Source of the DNA: Punctularia strigosozonata HHB-11173 SS5
Lineage: Eukaryota > Basidiomycota > Agaricomycetes > Corticiales > Punctulariaceae
Direction of reading: 5' to 3'
NCBI RefSeq assembly: GCF_000264995.1
Contig: NW_006767433.1
Location: 4,608,438-4,672,437 of the forward strand
DNA: 64,000 nt
This document shows, in pieces, positions 46,601 to 58,662 of this stretch. Made by a program: the position numbers and the translations under genes. Numbering within the stretch: position 1 is the stretch's first letter; every line of letters begins with the position of its first letter. The notes below the pieces were generated by a model. It saw only the letters and a program-made list of their open reading frames with translations. It was not told where the DNA came from and searched no databases.

Positions 46601-47354
46601 CGTCGCTGACGGTGGAAGCACCCAGTCGTTGTGCGCAGTATCGCGTGGAAGAGGAGAGGGGAAGGCGGCCCCGGGCGAAGAGCGCGTAAGACGGCGGCAG
46701 TGGGAGCATCAATGCAACGCGCTGCAACGCGCCGGGGTGGTCGACCCCGAAAAGGAAATGTTGAGACACATATGTATGTCAAAGCTTGCCAGTGCACACG
46801 ATCATCTATCTATGTACCGCCATACAAGATCCCGCACAAGTATCGCGACCCAGCTCCCCTCGCTCGTCGCCGGTACAACCAGTGGCCACCAACACTCCCC
46901 GCCCACTACGGTTGATGCCACTTTGGTGCGGACCCTGATTTGCGCGAGCGCGCCCTGAAGGCAGTGATGTCAATGCTCTCAGACTTCGCGAAAAGGAGTG
47001 CGGCTCCGTGCGGGGTTCTATTCTCAAACGTGCCCTGAGACAATTGTCTGAAGCGTGCTTTGCTCGCTCCTCATGATCACACGTTACTCGTCTAGAAATG
47101 GTTCCAGTAAGTATAGTTTGCTGTATATTGCCCCCCGGATGCTATCTAGCAACCCACATTCTTGCGGTGAATCGCACATGCTAACAACAGGTGGCTCACG
47201 CAATCAGAATTCCGAGCGCAGTTATGATGGGAGTGCGTGGCCCGCATACTTGACCGAATCCCGGCAACCACACATTTAGTCTTATCGGTACCGTGACAAA
47301 ACGCGGTCATAGATAAACGTCTGCCATGGAAATGGTGTATTGCAAAAGCACAGT
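46601..47354. other. Intergenic, no gene seen
   Basis: Contains the promoter of the G alpha gene. Overlapping open frames near 46630-46960 lie partly antisense to its first exon and have no motifs. Confidence 0.5.
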
Positions 47355-48692
47355 CTAAATCGTCAAATAATCTGCAACAACCGATGCTAGGTCTGGGAAT
47401 ACCTCGCGTACGGTGTCAAGCGTATCGTTCTAGAGGGTTCAGATATAGGAAATCGTTCGAGGGACGGTTGTCGTCGTACTCACCCAGAGTTTCTTCTGCG
47501 CTTTGGCGCCCTCTGCGCTGCACATATAGTCGCTTTCCTCCGTGAACGCATAGTCAAGAGAAATGTATGCTCCCTTCAAAGAGTCCTCAGCATCAGCGTG
47601 GCCCACGGCTGCAAAGACCTGATCGCCATGTGAGCCAACAGTGCGCATAAAATACAGGATAACGGGCGTACGATCTGTCGTGATCCTTGTTCTGTCGTTC
47701 GGGCCAATAGGGCATCCATCACTGTGAACATCAAACCGGCTACACCGCTGCTTAGGTGGCGACGAAGCCCTGAGATGCAATAGCCGGGATTAACGCTCGC
47801 ACAGATGACGGGTGAAGTCGGCGGCAGGTGCTCATTGAGGGCCTTGATAAACATCGAGTTCAATGCTGTCGAACCGATGATTAGACCACACCACGAAAGC
47901 GCAGTGCATTTGACGGACTTTTGGATAACGCATACCTTTCCCGCAATACTCTGTGTTGTGTCGCGATCAGTCACAACTTGTATAGGAACAGCTGTCAACC
48001 TACCGGGGGTTGCAATACGACGGTTCGCTCAGCTTGCGGAGAACGTTACCGCTGTGCATAACTTCATCATCAAACCCGACATTCCAATATCCCGTGTCGC
48101 TGACGACTTGGACGATTCGCGGTCTGACGCCGTATTTGTTCGCAGTGTCGGTGAGAAGAGGGAGAAATGACAAGGTGACGATGACGGCAGAAAGATAATT
48201 GACAGCTATACTGCGTCCAAGAATTGCGTGAGTCACGAATAGTTCTCGATACACTTTCCGGCGCGTACGCAGTCTCAAATCCATCTTCAGTTGCGGAGTA
48301 ACCTGGCAGTCCTACAGAATATCAAGGCGACCACCCTCCTCCTTGAAGTTGTTGACGAATTCCCTCACAGAGGAGAGCTTCGCAAGGTCCACGAGCCGTA
48401 GCTCAGCGTCGTAGCCAGTATCTCTTTTGAGCTCTGTTGAGGAGGGATCAGCGAGTGCGAGGCCAGCGAGATTTGATGTACCTTGCACAGACGCAGTTCC
48501 TCGTGCCTCATCCCTGGCGGTAAGAACGAGCTTCGCCGGACCCATCTTCGCGAGATGTTTCGCAGCTTCCAATCCTAGCCCTCCGCTGCTTCCGATGACC
48601 ATCATTGTTTTCCCGGATAGGTCAGCATGGACTACGGGTGGTACCGTGCGCCATTGCATCCGTATAAGGTCCAAGAATGTTGTTCTGGCCAT
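47355..48692 (-). CDS. Short-chain dehydrogenase/reductase with eroded active-site motifs
   Basis: Starts MARTTFLDLIRMQWRTVPPV; the nucleotide-binding motif is KTMMVIGSSGGLGLEAAKHL (TGxxxGIG variant). LRLVDLAKLSSVREFVNNF and RLDIL follow. The next exon gives KVYRELFVTHAILGRSIAVN, then YLSAVIVTLSFLPLL and RIVQVVSDTGYW. The NAG motif expected just before KVYREL reads as a basic triplet in the only open frame. The catalytic YxxxK is seen as Y-C-G-K, with just two residues between, across the intron at about 47935. Later exons give LNSMFIKALNEHLPPTSPVI and SVNPGYC, then GAYISLDYAFTEESDYMCSA and a last exon ending ASVVADYLTI with TAG. The fold is clearly that of a retinol-dehydrogenase-like SDR, but activity is doubtful. 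Confidence 0.75.
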
Positions 48693-49617
48693 CTCAGTGC
48701 TCGAATGGTCCGGATACCGAAGGGTGAGGTCGAGGACGACGTTGAATCAAGAGGCTCGCGCAGGCTTGAGTTATAATGTGCTGCATGATCCATTCTCATG
48801 CCTGCGCAGTCGGAAGTGGATTGCGCGTCACCGCGGCCCACGTAGCGACCCATCTAGAGGATGCCGACTGTACGCGCGAAGCATGGCAGTTCAAGAGGGA
48901 CAAGTGGAAGCGACCACGGAGGCCGACGCAATGCGCACTGATCCACTTCAGTCTTCGACTACTGTAGTGTGTACACAAGGCTGCTGGGCTGCTTCTGACG
49001 CGTGCAATGTTGCAGATCTTCGGAACCGACCTCCAGACCAAACCGCACGGGCTGGAAGATCCCAACAACCTCTTCTTGGCCGACACCTTTGCCCGATACA
49101 TGCAGAAGATGATATACATGCACAGAGCGCGCCTGTCCACCTCTGTCGCTACCTGGGCTGTGCCTGATGCGCGCAGCATAACAGCGGAAACATCGCAGGA
49201 TTACTTGCAACCTGGCTCAATTCTGGAAGCAATGGTCGGTCGTGTATCGGTAGTAAATTTCAGACAGTCGAGGCAGAGTCCGCAAAAAAACAAGTTGGCT
49301 TCGGTAACCATCGCAGGAGACTGAGGGCTCGGACTTGGCTTGAAAGCTTGACGGGCCGCGCCGTCGTCTCACACGGTGTGAACCCGCCGGCGCGCGCAGC
49401 GGTTACCAGCAACGACTTGTTTTCATGCCACTTGGACCTCCAACTCGAGCTGCAAGACGGCTAGCTCTGCCAGCGTTTGTACAGCCGTGGATAGCAGCGT
49501 GTTCCGCATAACGACCGAAGAACAACGTCGGCGCATTTACATAGGCCGTTCGGTTTCCCCGAGACTCCCAGTTCCGCCTCCGTCTTCACAGCGAATCCTA
49601 TATACCGCGCCGATACC
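48693..49617. other. Intergenic, no gene seen
   Basis: A 105-codon plus-strand frame (49007-49324) and overlapping minus frames have no recognised motif. No gene called. Confidence 0.4.
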
Positions 49618-51359
49618 ATGCAAAATATCGCACCACCTATGAGACATATTGGCCTCGTAGCACAGCCCGCATATCGAACTGCGGCCTTTGTTCCGTCGGC
49701 TACAGGCGTCTTGTCCACCCCGACTGCGGGAGTGCCCTTGCTCGTACGTGCTTGCAGCATTCCTCTAGCTCGGAAGGCCGTGACTTATGCGGTTTGACAG
49801 AGGCGGCAGACCCCGTCGAGTTCTGCCAGCAGCGCGGTACAGTCCGACCCTACTGCCAGTGATGGCTCTGCTTCGGCAAGCGCTAGCGCATCTGGGAGTA
49901 CGGGCTCCGCGTCAAGTGTGTCCTCAGGTAGTGACTCCGGAACCGCATCGTAAGTTATTTGTACATCCTCTGACCCTACTGACACTTTACGCACAGCAAT
50001 TCCGCTTCAGGGTCAAGCTCATCGAGTAGCACCAGTAGCAGCACAACTTCCTCCACTTCTTCCTTTACATCGTCCACCACAACCACTTCGTCATCCACAT
50101 CAACGACCACCTCATCGACCACGAGCACTTCCACTAGTACGACAACGTCTTCAAGTACAACCAGTACAACAACCTCATCCTCAACATCTTCGACGACCAG
50201 TCTCACCACATCGTCCTCGACATCTATCACAACGGATTCCACGTCCACAACCACGACCCCATCTACAACCGTATCAGGAAAGACGACAATCACGTCATCG
50301 TTTGTAACAACTGTCGATGGAAAGGCAACCACAGTGCGTCGCTCCTGATTCCGCCACTCCCTTCGCTCATTGCAAAGACCTCAGATTTCTTCGTTGATAC
50401 CTACCACCCTACCGGATAGCCCAAGTTCCTCATCTTCATCGCACACGCGCACAGTGGGCATTGCTGTCGGCGCCGCTGTCGGGATTGTCCTTTTGGTTAC
50501 CCTCCTGCTCGCTGCCCTGTTCAGACACCGCCGGGGAAAGCTCAAGCAGCTCTGGTTCCTCGATCGTCTTAAGCGACATCGACGACGGCGTGAGCTCCTC
50601 GCCGGAGAGGACTTCGACGACGACGACCTTGACCTTCAACCTGGCTCGCGGTATCACGACTATCCGCCTTCCCGCGGCGTTGCCACACCTTCGCATATGC
50701 ATACGCCATCGGAAAGCACTGCTTCGTTCAGGGGCCCCGCAATGCGTATTCCTGATTCCCCTCCTTATGCAAGCTACGCCGATCCTTTCCGCGCATCGCT
50801 ACCCCATACACCGAACCTTGCGGACACTAATCCCTCATATGAACCGAGGCTGTTTCGTCCACGAGCATCGGAGTCGGGAAGCATATTTCGCGAATCTGTT
50901 TGGCCGCCTCCTGCCGATTCTAGTCGGCTTGTCGATCCTTTACTCGAGGGACCAAGCCAGGTACGATTCAGTGGTATCATCGAGGATGTGATGGGCCCCC
51001 CAAAAGCGAACGATGACGGTCACAAGGAAGCGTCGCAATCCTCATTCGCAGATCACAACCGGAGCAACTCTTCTCTTCTATCGTCCGATACGCCCTCTAC
51101 ACCACCTCACAACCGCAGCGACTCGATGACCGCCCTATTTTCAGCACTCAGCCAAGAGCCGCCTGCTTTGTCTAGCATGGACGTTACGACAGGGACCGCA
51201 AGAAGCGGGGTCCCGAATACGACTCCCGTGCACTCAAGCCCGCTAGCTGAGAGGACACATACTAGAACACCGTCAAACGAAGCCCGGCCTCAATGGCTGG
51301 ATCGACATCCACGCCACTCGATGGAGCATGAAGGCCCAGTTCCTACCCCGCACTTCTGA
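49618..51359 (+). CDS. Ser/Thr-rich single-pass membrane protein (cell-surface sensor type)
   Basis: The core is clear: a Ser/Thr tract of about 120 residues (49990-50330), interrupted only by Gly and Asp, then TVSGKTTITSSFVTTVDGKA. After a ~50 bp intron comes one membrane helix (VGIAVGAAVGIVLLVTLLLA) with a basic stop-transfer (FRHRRGKLKQ). The cytosolic tail of about 290 residues is disordered, acidic then Pro/Ser/His-rich. Topology matches fungal Mid2/Wsc-like wall-stress sensors, whose O-mannosylated stalks span the wall. No WSC domain is seen. An upstream exon (about 49797-49949, Ser/Ala-rich) splices in phase. The first ATG at 49618 is a guess, as no convincing signal peptide was found there; the true start may differ. 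Stop TGA at 51357-51359. Confidence 0.65.
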
Positions 51360-51642
51360 TCACATTGTCTATGTTGGATTCTCTGTAATGCATGGCAATC
51401 TGCCTGATTGACCAGGACAATGGATTAATACCTGCTAAGATACGTACTTTACGGGATTTGCTTGTATAGCGGCCGACAGTCACAGGACTCGCATAATGCT
51501 ATCATCAACCAGACTGACATGATCGACTAGGTGGATTATAGGGGTATATAAGTTCTTCATACTTTTCGTGGATTATTTTTAGGAAGCGTCATGGGTACGT
51601 TTCGACCTTCGCGAACCACCTGTTACTAGTTAACCACTACCC
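51360..51642. other. Intergenic between convergent genes
   Basis: No gene seen. It holds the 3' ends of both neighbours. Confidence 0.5.
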
Positions 51643-53011
51643 TTAACGTGTGCGAGCACCGATCGCCACCAAAGGACGACGGACGACGGCGCTCCGGCCT
51701 CGATTATCTGTCCAGATCTCGGAAGCGCGAGCGCAAGGGACCGGTGCGCGTCGCAAGCATGCACCTCCTTTTTGGCAGTTGCTGTTTTCTTCCTCTTCTT
51801 CATCGACGAATTGCGGGTTGCCACCGTCGGACATATAGCGAGACGAGAACAATACATAACGCATGTCGGCGACTGCGGTGCGCGACTCAGTGTGGAAGAA
51901 CCGAGCACGTCGGGCGGAAAGTGCGCGTTGGATCGCGCGATCCGCCGCCTCGTCTTCTTCATCCTGCTGTTCGTCCACGGCGTCGTTGTTGTCTTCCGTA
52001 GGTGGTACAGTTAACACGAAGTCGGACGACGGAGGCTCGTCTTCGATTTCTTCGTCTAGAAGTGAAAGTCGTGAGGGTGGACGTGGAGGTGGGACGTCTA
52101 AATCCTCCATTTCATCGTCTACAGAATCATTGTCGAGGTCGGTCTCTTGGTTAACGTGAGCTCCTGACTGTCCGTCGGACAAGGAATCTTCAAAGTTGGT
52201 TCCGTCATCCGACGCGTGGAATGAAAACGTGCTCTCGCCGTCGGATCCAACGTCTGATGAATCTTCGCCAACCGCAAGCACGTGGACCGACGTTTTCTCG
52301 TCCTCGAAAGAGTCAGAATTGGATCCGAAAAACTCGCCGAATTCGTTGGCCAAGGAAACTTCGTCGTACGAGGCAAATGTCTTCTTGATAGGAGAGCGAC
52401 CTGAGGCACGAATTGTCTCGTCGTCACCAAAGGAGAGCAAGTCTTCGCGGGAGAGCTGTACCGGCGGAGGTGACAACGGGTGACCGGTGACCGCTGTGCG
52501 CTGAGTGTGAGACCAAAGCCCGTCAATGGCATATAAACGAAGCAACAAGCTCACAGGACGAGAAGTTGACAAGCTCGGAAGAACTATCTTCCTTTTGACC
52601 GACAATGACATTCACACCGGGGGTCGAGCCTGGTTCCAGCCCGGTTTGTAGAGTAGCATTTGAATCACTTTCGTTTCCCGGTCCCAAGAGTGCGGAAGGA
52701 ACTCGAAAATGAAGAGTGAGCGGGAATGAAGAAGTCTCGGGAGCCACCCCGTCTTTGCTGCGGAAGGCACGACGTTGGGAATCTAGGTCAGAAACCACGG
52801 TCTTGACATTGGAAAAGTGGTCGGGGATGGGGCAGCGCTAACGAAGAGTGAGCCAAGTCCAGCATATTGAGGAGGGGCATACCTGTAGCATCTCAATGGA
52901 CTTCCGTTCATCGCGAGCGAAGTGTCTGTCGCATTGCTGAGCTTGGAGTAGGCGCAAGCGTGCACGGGCCTCGCTGGACTGTGCTGGGGTCCGCTTGTGA
53001 CGGTTGGACAT
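51643..53011 (-). CDS. Acidic, Ser-rich protein of unknown family
   Basis: Three exons on the minus strand. The first starts MSNRHKRTPAQSSEARARLR (53011) and ends ERKSIEMLQ. It splices in phase to TVVSDLDSQRRAFRSKDG. An intron of about 60 nt (near 52556-52497) then leads to SVTGHPLSPPPVQLSRED. A long acidic stretch follows (FGSNSDSFEDEKTSVHVLAV, DLDNDSVDDEMEDLDVPPPR, EEIEDEPPSSDFVLTVPPTE, DEQQDEEDEAADRAIQRALS), then a basic end to TAA at 51645-51643. About 400 residues. The N-terminus is strongly basic and could form a helix. I recognise no domain. The alternating charge and low complexity suggest a nuclear or cytoplasmic disordered protein, but that is inference only. Confidence 0.6.
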
Positions 53012-53459
53012 CTGAGAAGTCTGGTATAATACAAAGCAAGCCCACAGACGACTTGGGGCACATAAACAAGCCAATTTATGGAAATTCGACAGAGGCGTTG
53101 CTCATTGTTCAGTCGCCGGAGGCCACGGTGAGCAGGGGCCACGCCTGGCGTCGCATCCCCGGCATTTTTGACCAGGCAACCCGTGCGTGAGATTGCGAGA
53201 GCTGACAGATTCATGCGAGTGAAAGGTCAGGCGTGCAACGGCGCAGTCCGTACGAGCGAAAAGGCCCCAGTCGTTCACCTCAAGTAGAGCTGGCAGAATC
53301 GCTACGGGTGGCTGCACTCCTGTATCTATCACATGACATTCCAATGTTACCCTGCAGCACCGCGCTGCCGTCTGGACGAAGCTGGGTACCCAGACATCGG
53401 CCTCTCGACCAACAACCGGGACGATAAGTAGAATCTCTCTGCAATATCGCATCTCTGCC
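53012..53459. promoter_or_regulatory. Divergent promoter between acidic protein gene and F-box gene
   Basis: 448 bp between divergent start codons; no gene seen, no clear TATA box. Confidence 0.4.
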
Positions 53460-55349
53460 ATGACATGCGATACTGTCCCCAGTGGTAACGGCCAACCATC
53501 GAAGGAAGCAGCGGTGGCCCGCCTTATAGCAGCAGGTGAGCTCCGATTGTCCTCGCGTTGCTTCACGGCATGCTCACAGGCTCTTGCTACAAAAGATGCC
53601 GAATTTCGCTTGCATGTCAATGCAATGAGCGCAGACGAGGTGGATAGACATGTAGAAAGGCTCGCTGAAACAGTGCGAACACTCAGATCCCGCCGCAACG
53701 AGCTCGTCCCCATATCCAAACTGCCGTCAGAGCTACTGCTGGAAATCTTCTTGAACCTCCCGGAACGTACTGCTGGAAGGCAACCTCGGCATATCTGGCT
53801 CCAACATGCAGAACGTTTGACCGTCACACACGTATGCCAGTCATGGCGCGCCCTCAGCACCAGCTCCGCAGCTTTATGGACGAATCCCTCTTTCGAACTC
53901 CATCCATCATTGACAGCAGAACTACTACGCAGGTCGCAGGGTGCGCTGCTAAATCTGCAGCTGGATCGCAATCATTCACGAAGGAAACGTCCATCGCCTC
54001 TCATCCCTGCCGCCTTTGCAGAAACGAAGCGGATACGCGCGATTGATATCTCAGGCGATCTGGCACTGTTCGACCGCATACTACCTTCACTGAAGCAGCC
54101 TTTTTGGCCTGTTCTCGAGGAGATACGAGTTTCCTGGCGCGGTCCTGGCTACGGGGAATTGGATAGTTTGTCCGAGTCCGCGATGCCGCGTCTAAGACGC
54201 CTCTCCCTAGATTGTATCAGACTTCCTTTACATTCCAGTCTTTTTGGGGACTTAACCGCGCTCTCCATGGAGAATCATACCGGGAATATTGTCGCTGAAC
54301 GGGTGCTCCCGAGGCTCTCGTGGGTCGATCTGGAGTCGCTACTCGAACGTTCGAGTCGCCTACGCCGGCTTCATCTAACAAATCATCTCCCCCTTGAGAA
54401 ACCACCTCGATTCATCACTCTCGTATTGAACAACCTCAGGTGGCTCACGGTGAACGACCAGACGGAGTCCCTGACACACTTCCTCTCGTGCCTCTCCGCA
54501 CCCGCCTTGCGGTCGCGCAAGTTTACCGTTCATAAGGCCGATGGCCATTTGGGTGACCCTGAAGACAATCATCGTTTGGCCGATGAAGCTCAAGTTGCCG
54601 ATATCATCACTGTTCTTACCGAACACCTAACCGCTTACCCTACAATACGGATCAAGGAAGCTTACCTGGGCTTGCCCGACATCGAGATCCGCGGATGGTC
54701 CTCTGGAATGCGCGACAATCCAGAGATTTCGTTGAAGATCGACTGCTTCCACCGCGACCCCATATGTCTGCGGGAGCACGTCGAGACCGTGAGGCCGCTC
54801 ATAGCTCTGCCGTTCCTCGCCGACATCACCCGCTTGATCTTCAAGCCCGAGATAGGCATTTCCTACCAACCCGACTGGGCGATCAACGTCGACTTCTTGC
54901 CACTGTTGCAGATACACCCGCATGTGAAAATGCTCCAGATCGGAAATGTGCTATCCTCAGATTCCGAGGATTCGCCCTACAATCTCATTGCCGGTAACCT
55001 TGCCGCATTGAACACCGTTTTCCAGGCTCTCCATACTCCGGACGCATATGGTTCCGTCCCGTATCCAGATCTCCAGGAGATTGTCCTGGAGGACGTGAAA
55101 ATCGGTCCCGTGCGCGGTGCTCCCGTCTGGGCGCATGATCACCTGCCTCTGGAAGGCTATGTGACCGACATCGCAGATTGTCTGTCTGAGAGGGCGAAGA
55201 TGGGACATCCGGTGGCGCGGCTCCTAATGAGAAGCTGTGTTGGTGTATCGGAAGAAATTATAACGCGACTCCGAGGGACTGCATGCACAGTAGATTGGGA
55301 TGGGCAGGGAGCTGCACGGCAGGACGAAGACGAGTTGACCGATTGGTGA
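53460..55349 (+). CDS. F-box protein with leucine-rich C-terminal part, intronless
   Basis: A 629-residue single frame from ATG 53460 to TGA 55349. The N-terminal helix includes VDRHVERLAETVRTLRSRRN, then the F-box: LPSELLLEIFLNLPERT, VTHVCQSWRALSTSSAALW. The rest is leucine-rich (RLSLDCIRLPLHSSLFGDLT, RLRRLHLTNHLPLEKPPRFI) and ends in an acidic tail. The 'helix plus F-box plus ALW' arrangement is the same type as the genes at 8888-10630 and 59610-61287, yet the C-terminal halves differ strongly. An internal Met at 53623 is an alternative start. Likely SCF ubiquitin-ligase adaptor of unknown target. Confidence 0.85.
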   Translation: MTCDTVPSGNGQPSKEAAVARLIAAGELRLSSRCFTACSQALATKDAEFRLHVNAMSADEVDRHVERLAETVRTLRSRRNELVPISKLPSELLLEIFLNLPERTAGRQPRHIWLQHAERLTVTHVCQSWRALSTSSAALWTNPSFELHPSLTAELLRRSQGALLNLQLDRNHSRRKRPSPLIPAAFAETKRIRAIDISGDLALFDRILPSLKQPFWPVLEEIRVSWRGPGYGELDSLSESAMPRLRRLSLDCIRLPLHSSLFGDLTALSMENHTGNIVAERVLPRLSWVDLESLLERSSRLRRLHLTNHLPLEKPPRFITLVLNNLRWLTVNDQTESLTHFLSCLSAPALRSRKFTVHKADGHLGDPEDNHRLADEAQVADIITVLTEHLTAYPTIRIKEAYLGLPDIEIRGWSSGMRDNPEISLKIDCFHRDPICLREHVETVRPLIALPFLADITRLIFKPEIGISYQPDWAINVDFLPLLQIHPHVKMLQIGNVLSSDSEDSPYNLIAGNLAALNTVFQALHTPDAYGSVPYPDLQEIVLEDVKIGPVRGAPVWAHDHLPLEGYVTDIADCLSERAKMGHPVARLLMRSCVGVSEEIITRLRGTACTVDWDGQGAARQDEDELTDW

Positions 55350-55642
55350 AGAGCCCAAGAGCCGTGTTATTGCCGATATCAAACCATTCGGGACGCGAAT
55401 GTAATTATGTGTCGGTAGGACTGTACGTATATTATTGTGCTGTAACATGCCCGTGTTCAGGGGCATTGCCAAATCGGGTACGCAGGCGCGCGTTGCTGCG
55501 ACGCGTTTCCATATCATTGATCTCTGCTCCCGAGGCGGAAACTTCAATCGATATTTGCTCGTTCACGTTTTGTCTATCGCCCACACCGTCTCTGAAGAGA
55601 ATCGACGCAGTCAATAATCGCTGAATCAGCCAACGCACTGTT

Positions 55643-58420
55643 ATGACGCAGCCGAGCTCGTCCTTGGTCCAATTCACGCCCTTCGCCTCTGTCGTGTCGC
55701 CCGCGTTCTGGCACGCTCTCACCTCGCTGAAGATCGATGTACTGCGACTGTCGGATGCACCCATACCGGTGACTGCGTCGTACTCGGTGGGACGCACCGT
55801 GCATGATCGCGAGACAGGCCGAGATGTGGCGCTCGGGTGCACCATCGGTCTCGGAGAGAACGCGTTTGACAAGGTCAACCGAGGAAATGTCGCAGTAACG
55901 AGTGGCGGCGTGCTGGGCCCAGCGGAGACGCATGAAGGAGGCCCGCCTCTCGTTGTGAAAGCCGACGGCATCTTCAAGAACTTCAACACGATAGAGGAGT
56001 TCAAAGCAGCGGACAAGAGCAAGTTGTTCAACGAGGTAGCTGACGAGGTGCGTCGAATGTCGTTGATAGTTAGTCTAACGGCTGAACTACCAAATAACAG
56101 ATGTGGAAGACAGCGATCACTACGCGGTCACCCGAGGCGCTGACCAAGTTTATCATGATCGCTTATGCCGATCTGAAGAAGTACAAGTACTATTATTGGT
56201 CCGTACGTTCTACCCTGGTTTTATCAATGCTTGCGTGTCCTGACGTGAAATAGGTTTGCTTTCCCCGCATTCCTATCGAAACCCGCATGGGAGATCTCGC
56301 CCGCAGGTTTGACACCGGCCGATAAACAGTTTACGATGCCTCAGGCATGCCTCACTAGCTTCACGGCCTGGACTGATTTGTTGACGAGTTATTAGTTGAT
56401 GTCAATCCACACTGCTCTTGCAAATCGATCGCACCACGGACCGTACTTTCTGGCTCGGCCCTCGCCAACGCAACCATCTGAGTACGAGGTCGGAGCGATA
56501 CAGGAATATGACAGTTTCTTCGAAGGCGTTGCGAGCCAGCAGGTAAAACCATCTAATTGATGTTAACGCACTAGTTCACATGAATTCTCACCCGTTTGAC
56601 ATGACAGCAAGTTATCGGTTTCGTCGACCCCTCGGCGCTAGCAGAAAACCCAGGCTGGCCACTACGAAACTTGCTTGCGTTTCTTCGCGCATTGTGGCCC
56701 AAGACTGCCCAGGGTGTTCGTATTATCTGCTGGAGAGACGAAATTGTCCCTATAGAGGGTATGTCCTTTTTCTCGCATTAATACTCTAAACGATGTTCAT
56801 TCCTCGTATCAGGCACGTCTTGGAAATCTCGCTTTGGTGTCTTGTCGCAGCCTTCCTCTCCAGAAGCGGCTGCTGACGCTGCTGAGCGCCCCAGCGCCGT
56901 GGGTTGGGAAAAGAACGTGCAGGGTAAACTTGGGCCTCGAATCGCTGACTTGGCGCCCATGATGGACCCGACGCGGTATGTCGGCTTTCGCTCTCGCTCC
57001 CGACAATGTTCATACGAGTAAATAGGCTCGCGGATCAGGCGGTCGACTTGAATCTCAAGCTAATGCGCTGGCGTATCCTTCCCGCGCTTGATCTTGACAA
57101 GGTGGCGCAAACGCGATGCTTACTTCTTGGCGCCGGGACTCTCGGTTGCTATGTGGCGCGAACGCTCATGGTGGGTATACTTGCCAAATATGTTCTGATT
57201 ATCGTTGACCACGAGAATTGATAGGGATGGGGAGTTCGAACCATTACCTTCGTGGACTCAGCTCGCGTGTCGTTCTCGAACCCCGTCAGGCAGCCGCTTT
57301 TCGAGTTCGAGGACTGCCTCGACGGGGGCAAGCCTAAAGCGGCGTGTGCAGCAGAGCGCTTGAGGAAGATATTTCCCGGCGTCGTACGTGATGTTATTAC
57401 GCTGTCAGGTCGTATCTTGCTCACGACGCGTAGAATGCGAGTGGCCACAGCTTGTCCATTCCCATGCCCGGTCATCCGATTCCAGCTGGCTCGGTCGAAC
57501 AGGCGAAGAAGGACGTGGAGACTTTGGAAAAGCTCTTCGACGAACATGATGTCGTCTTTTTACTCATGGACTCGCGCGAGAGCCGATGGTTACCGACAGT
57601 GCTTGGAGCAGCGAAAGGCAAGGCAAGGTGATGTTACTCCGTTGTACGGGCTGATGAACCTGACAAGCCCATGGCAGATTGTCATGAATGCTGCGCTGGG
57701 TTTCGACACATTCCTTGTCATGCGTCACGGTGCCCGCTCATCCAATGCTAATGGGACAAGACTTGGTTGTTACTACTGTAACGACATTGTTGCGCCCGCG
57801 GATGTAAGTCCAACATTGACTATGGGGTGTCCTCCTCTCACTCCTGTTCAGTCGTTGACCGACCGTACACTGGATCAAATGTGTACAGTGACGCGACCTG
57901 GTCTCGCGTCCATCGCATCATCGACAGCGGTCGAGTTGCTTGTGTCGCTTTTGCAGCACCCGGATGGGTGAGAGATGCATCTTTCTGCCCAATCTGACGC
58001 GTGATCTATTCTGACGCGGGATCCCTTTAGAATCAATGCTCCAGCGCCTCCTCCTCAAGCATCAACAGATCTATCTGACCCGAACGCCTCCGCGAGCATA
58101 CTCGGTCTCGTTCCCCACCAATTGCGAGGCTATCTGGCGCAATTCAGGAATATACCCATCGTTGGCGCTGCGTACGATCGTTGCACAGGTTGTAGCGAAA
58201 CGGTATGACTACGACTCTGCGTGGCTAAGAATATCTGGGTAATTGTTACCACACACAGGTGCTGCAAGCTTACGAGAAGGACGGCTTTGATATGCTTCTC
58301 AAAGCTTTCAACGAGCAGAAGTACCTGGAAGTATTGACGGGTCTGGATAAACTGTACGACGAGGGCGAAGCAGCTCTGCAGGACATAGATTGGGCCGAGG
58401 AAGAGGAGGAAGAGGAGTGA
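55643..58420 (+). CDS. ATG7: ATG7, E1-like activating enzyme of autophagy
   Basis: The N-terminus ([20 protein letters not shown], with [20 protein letters not shown]) is the ATG7 N-terminal domain that binds the E2s Atg3 and Atg10. After several introns the adenylation domain appears: [57 protein letters not shown]. The E1 block follows: [35 protein letters not shown] and [20 protein letters not shown], where the Cys of [10 protein letters not shown] is the catalytic thioester cysteine. The C-terminal part has [20 protein letters not shown], then [14 protein letters not shown] and TGA at 58418-58420. It activates Atg8 and Atg12 for autophagosome formation. All core residues are present. About nine introns; some exon borders between 56150 and 57010 are approximate. 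Confidence 0.95.
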
Positions 58421-58662
58421 GACCCAGTGACAGATGGTGGGTATCGTGTCTTTTGTGTATGACTAGGGAACTGCCGTATTTCTTGACCGCTGTATCAATA
58501 TACATTGGAATATGTGACGAGCTTGAGCCAACTTCGAGAATGCGATGATGTAATCATTGCCGTTCCCGTTTCTCCACAACATGCGGGATCGTCGTGCCGA
58601 GCCGAGGGGCAGCATCCTGCTTGTCCTACGCAACATTGCCACGACCGCACTTCTCCCAGACC

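Noticed and set aside
49976-50332. A Val/Asp-rich 118-codon frame on the minus strand
   Set aside because: It is the antisense of the Ser/Thr-rich repeat of the membrane protein gene.
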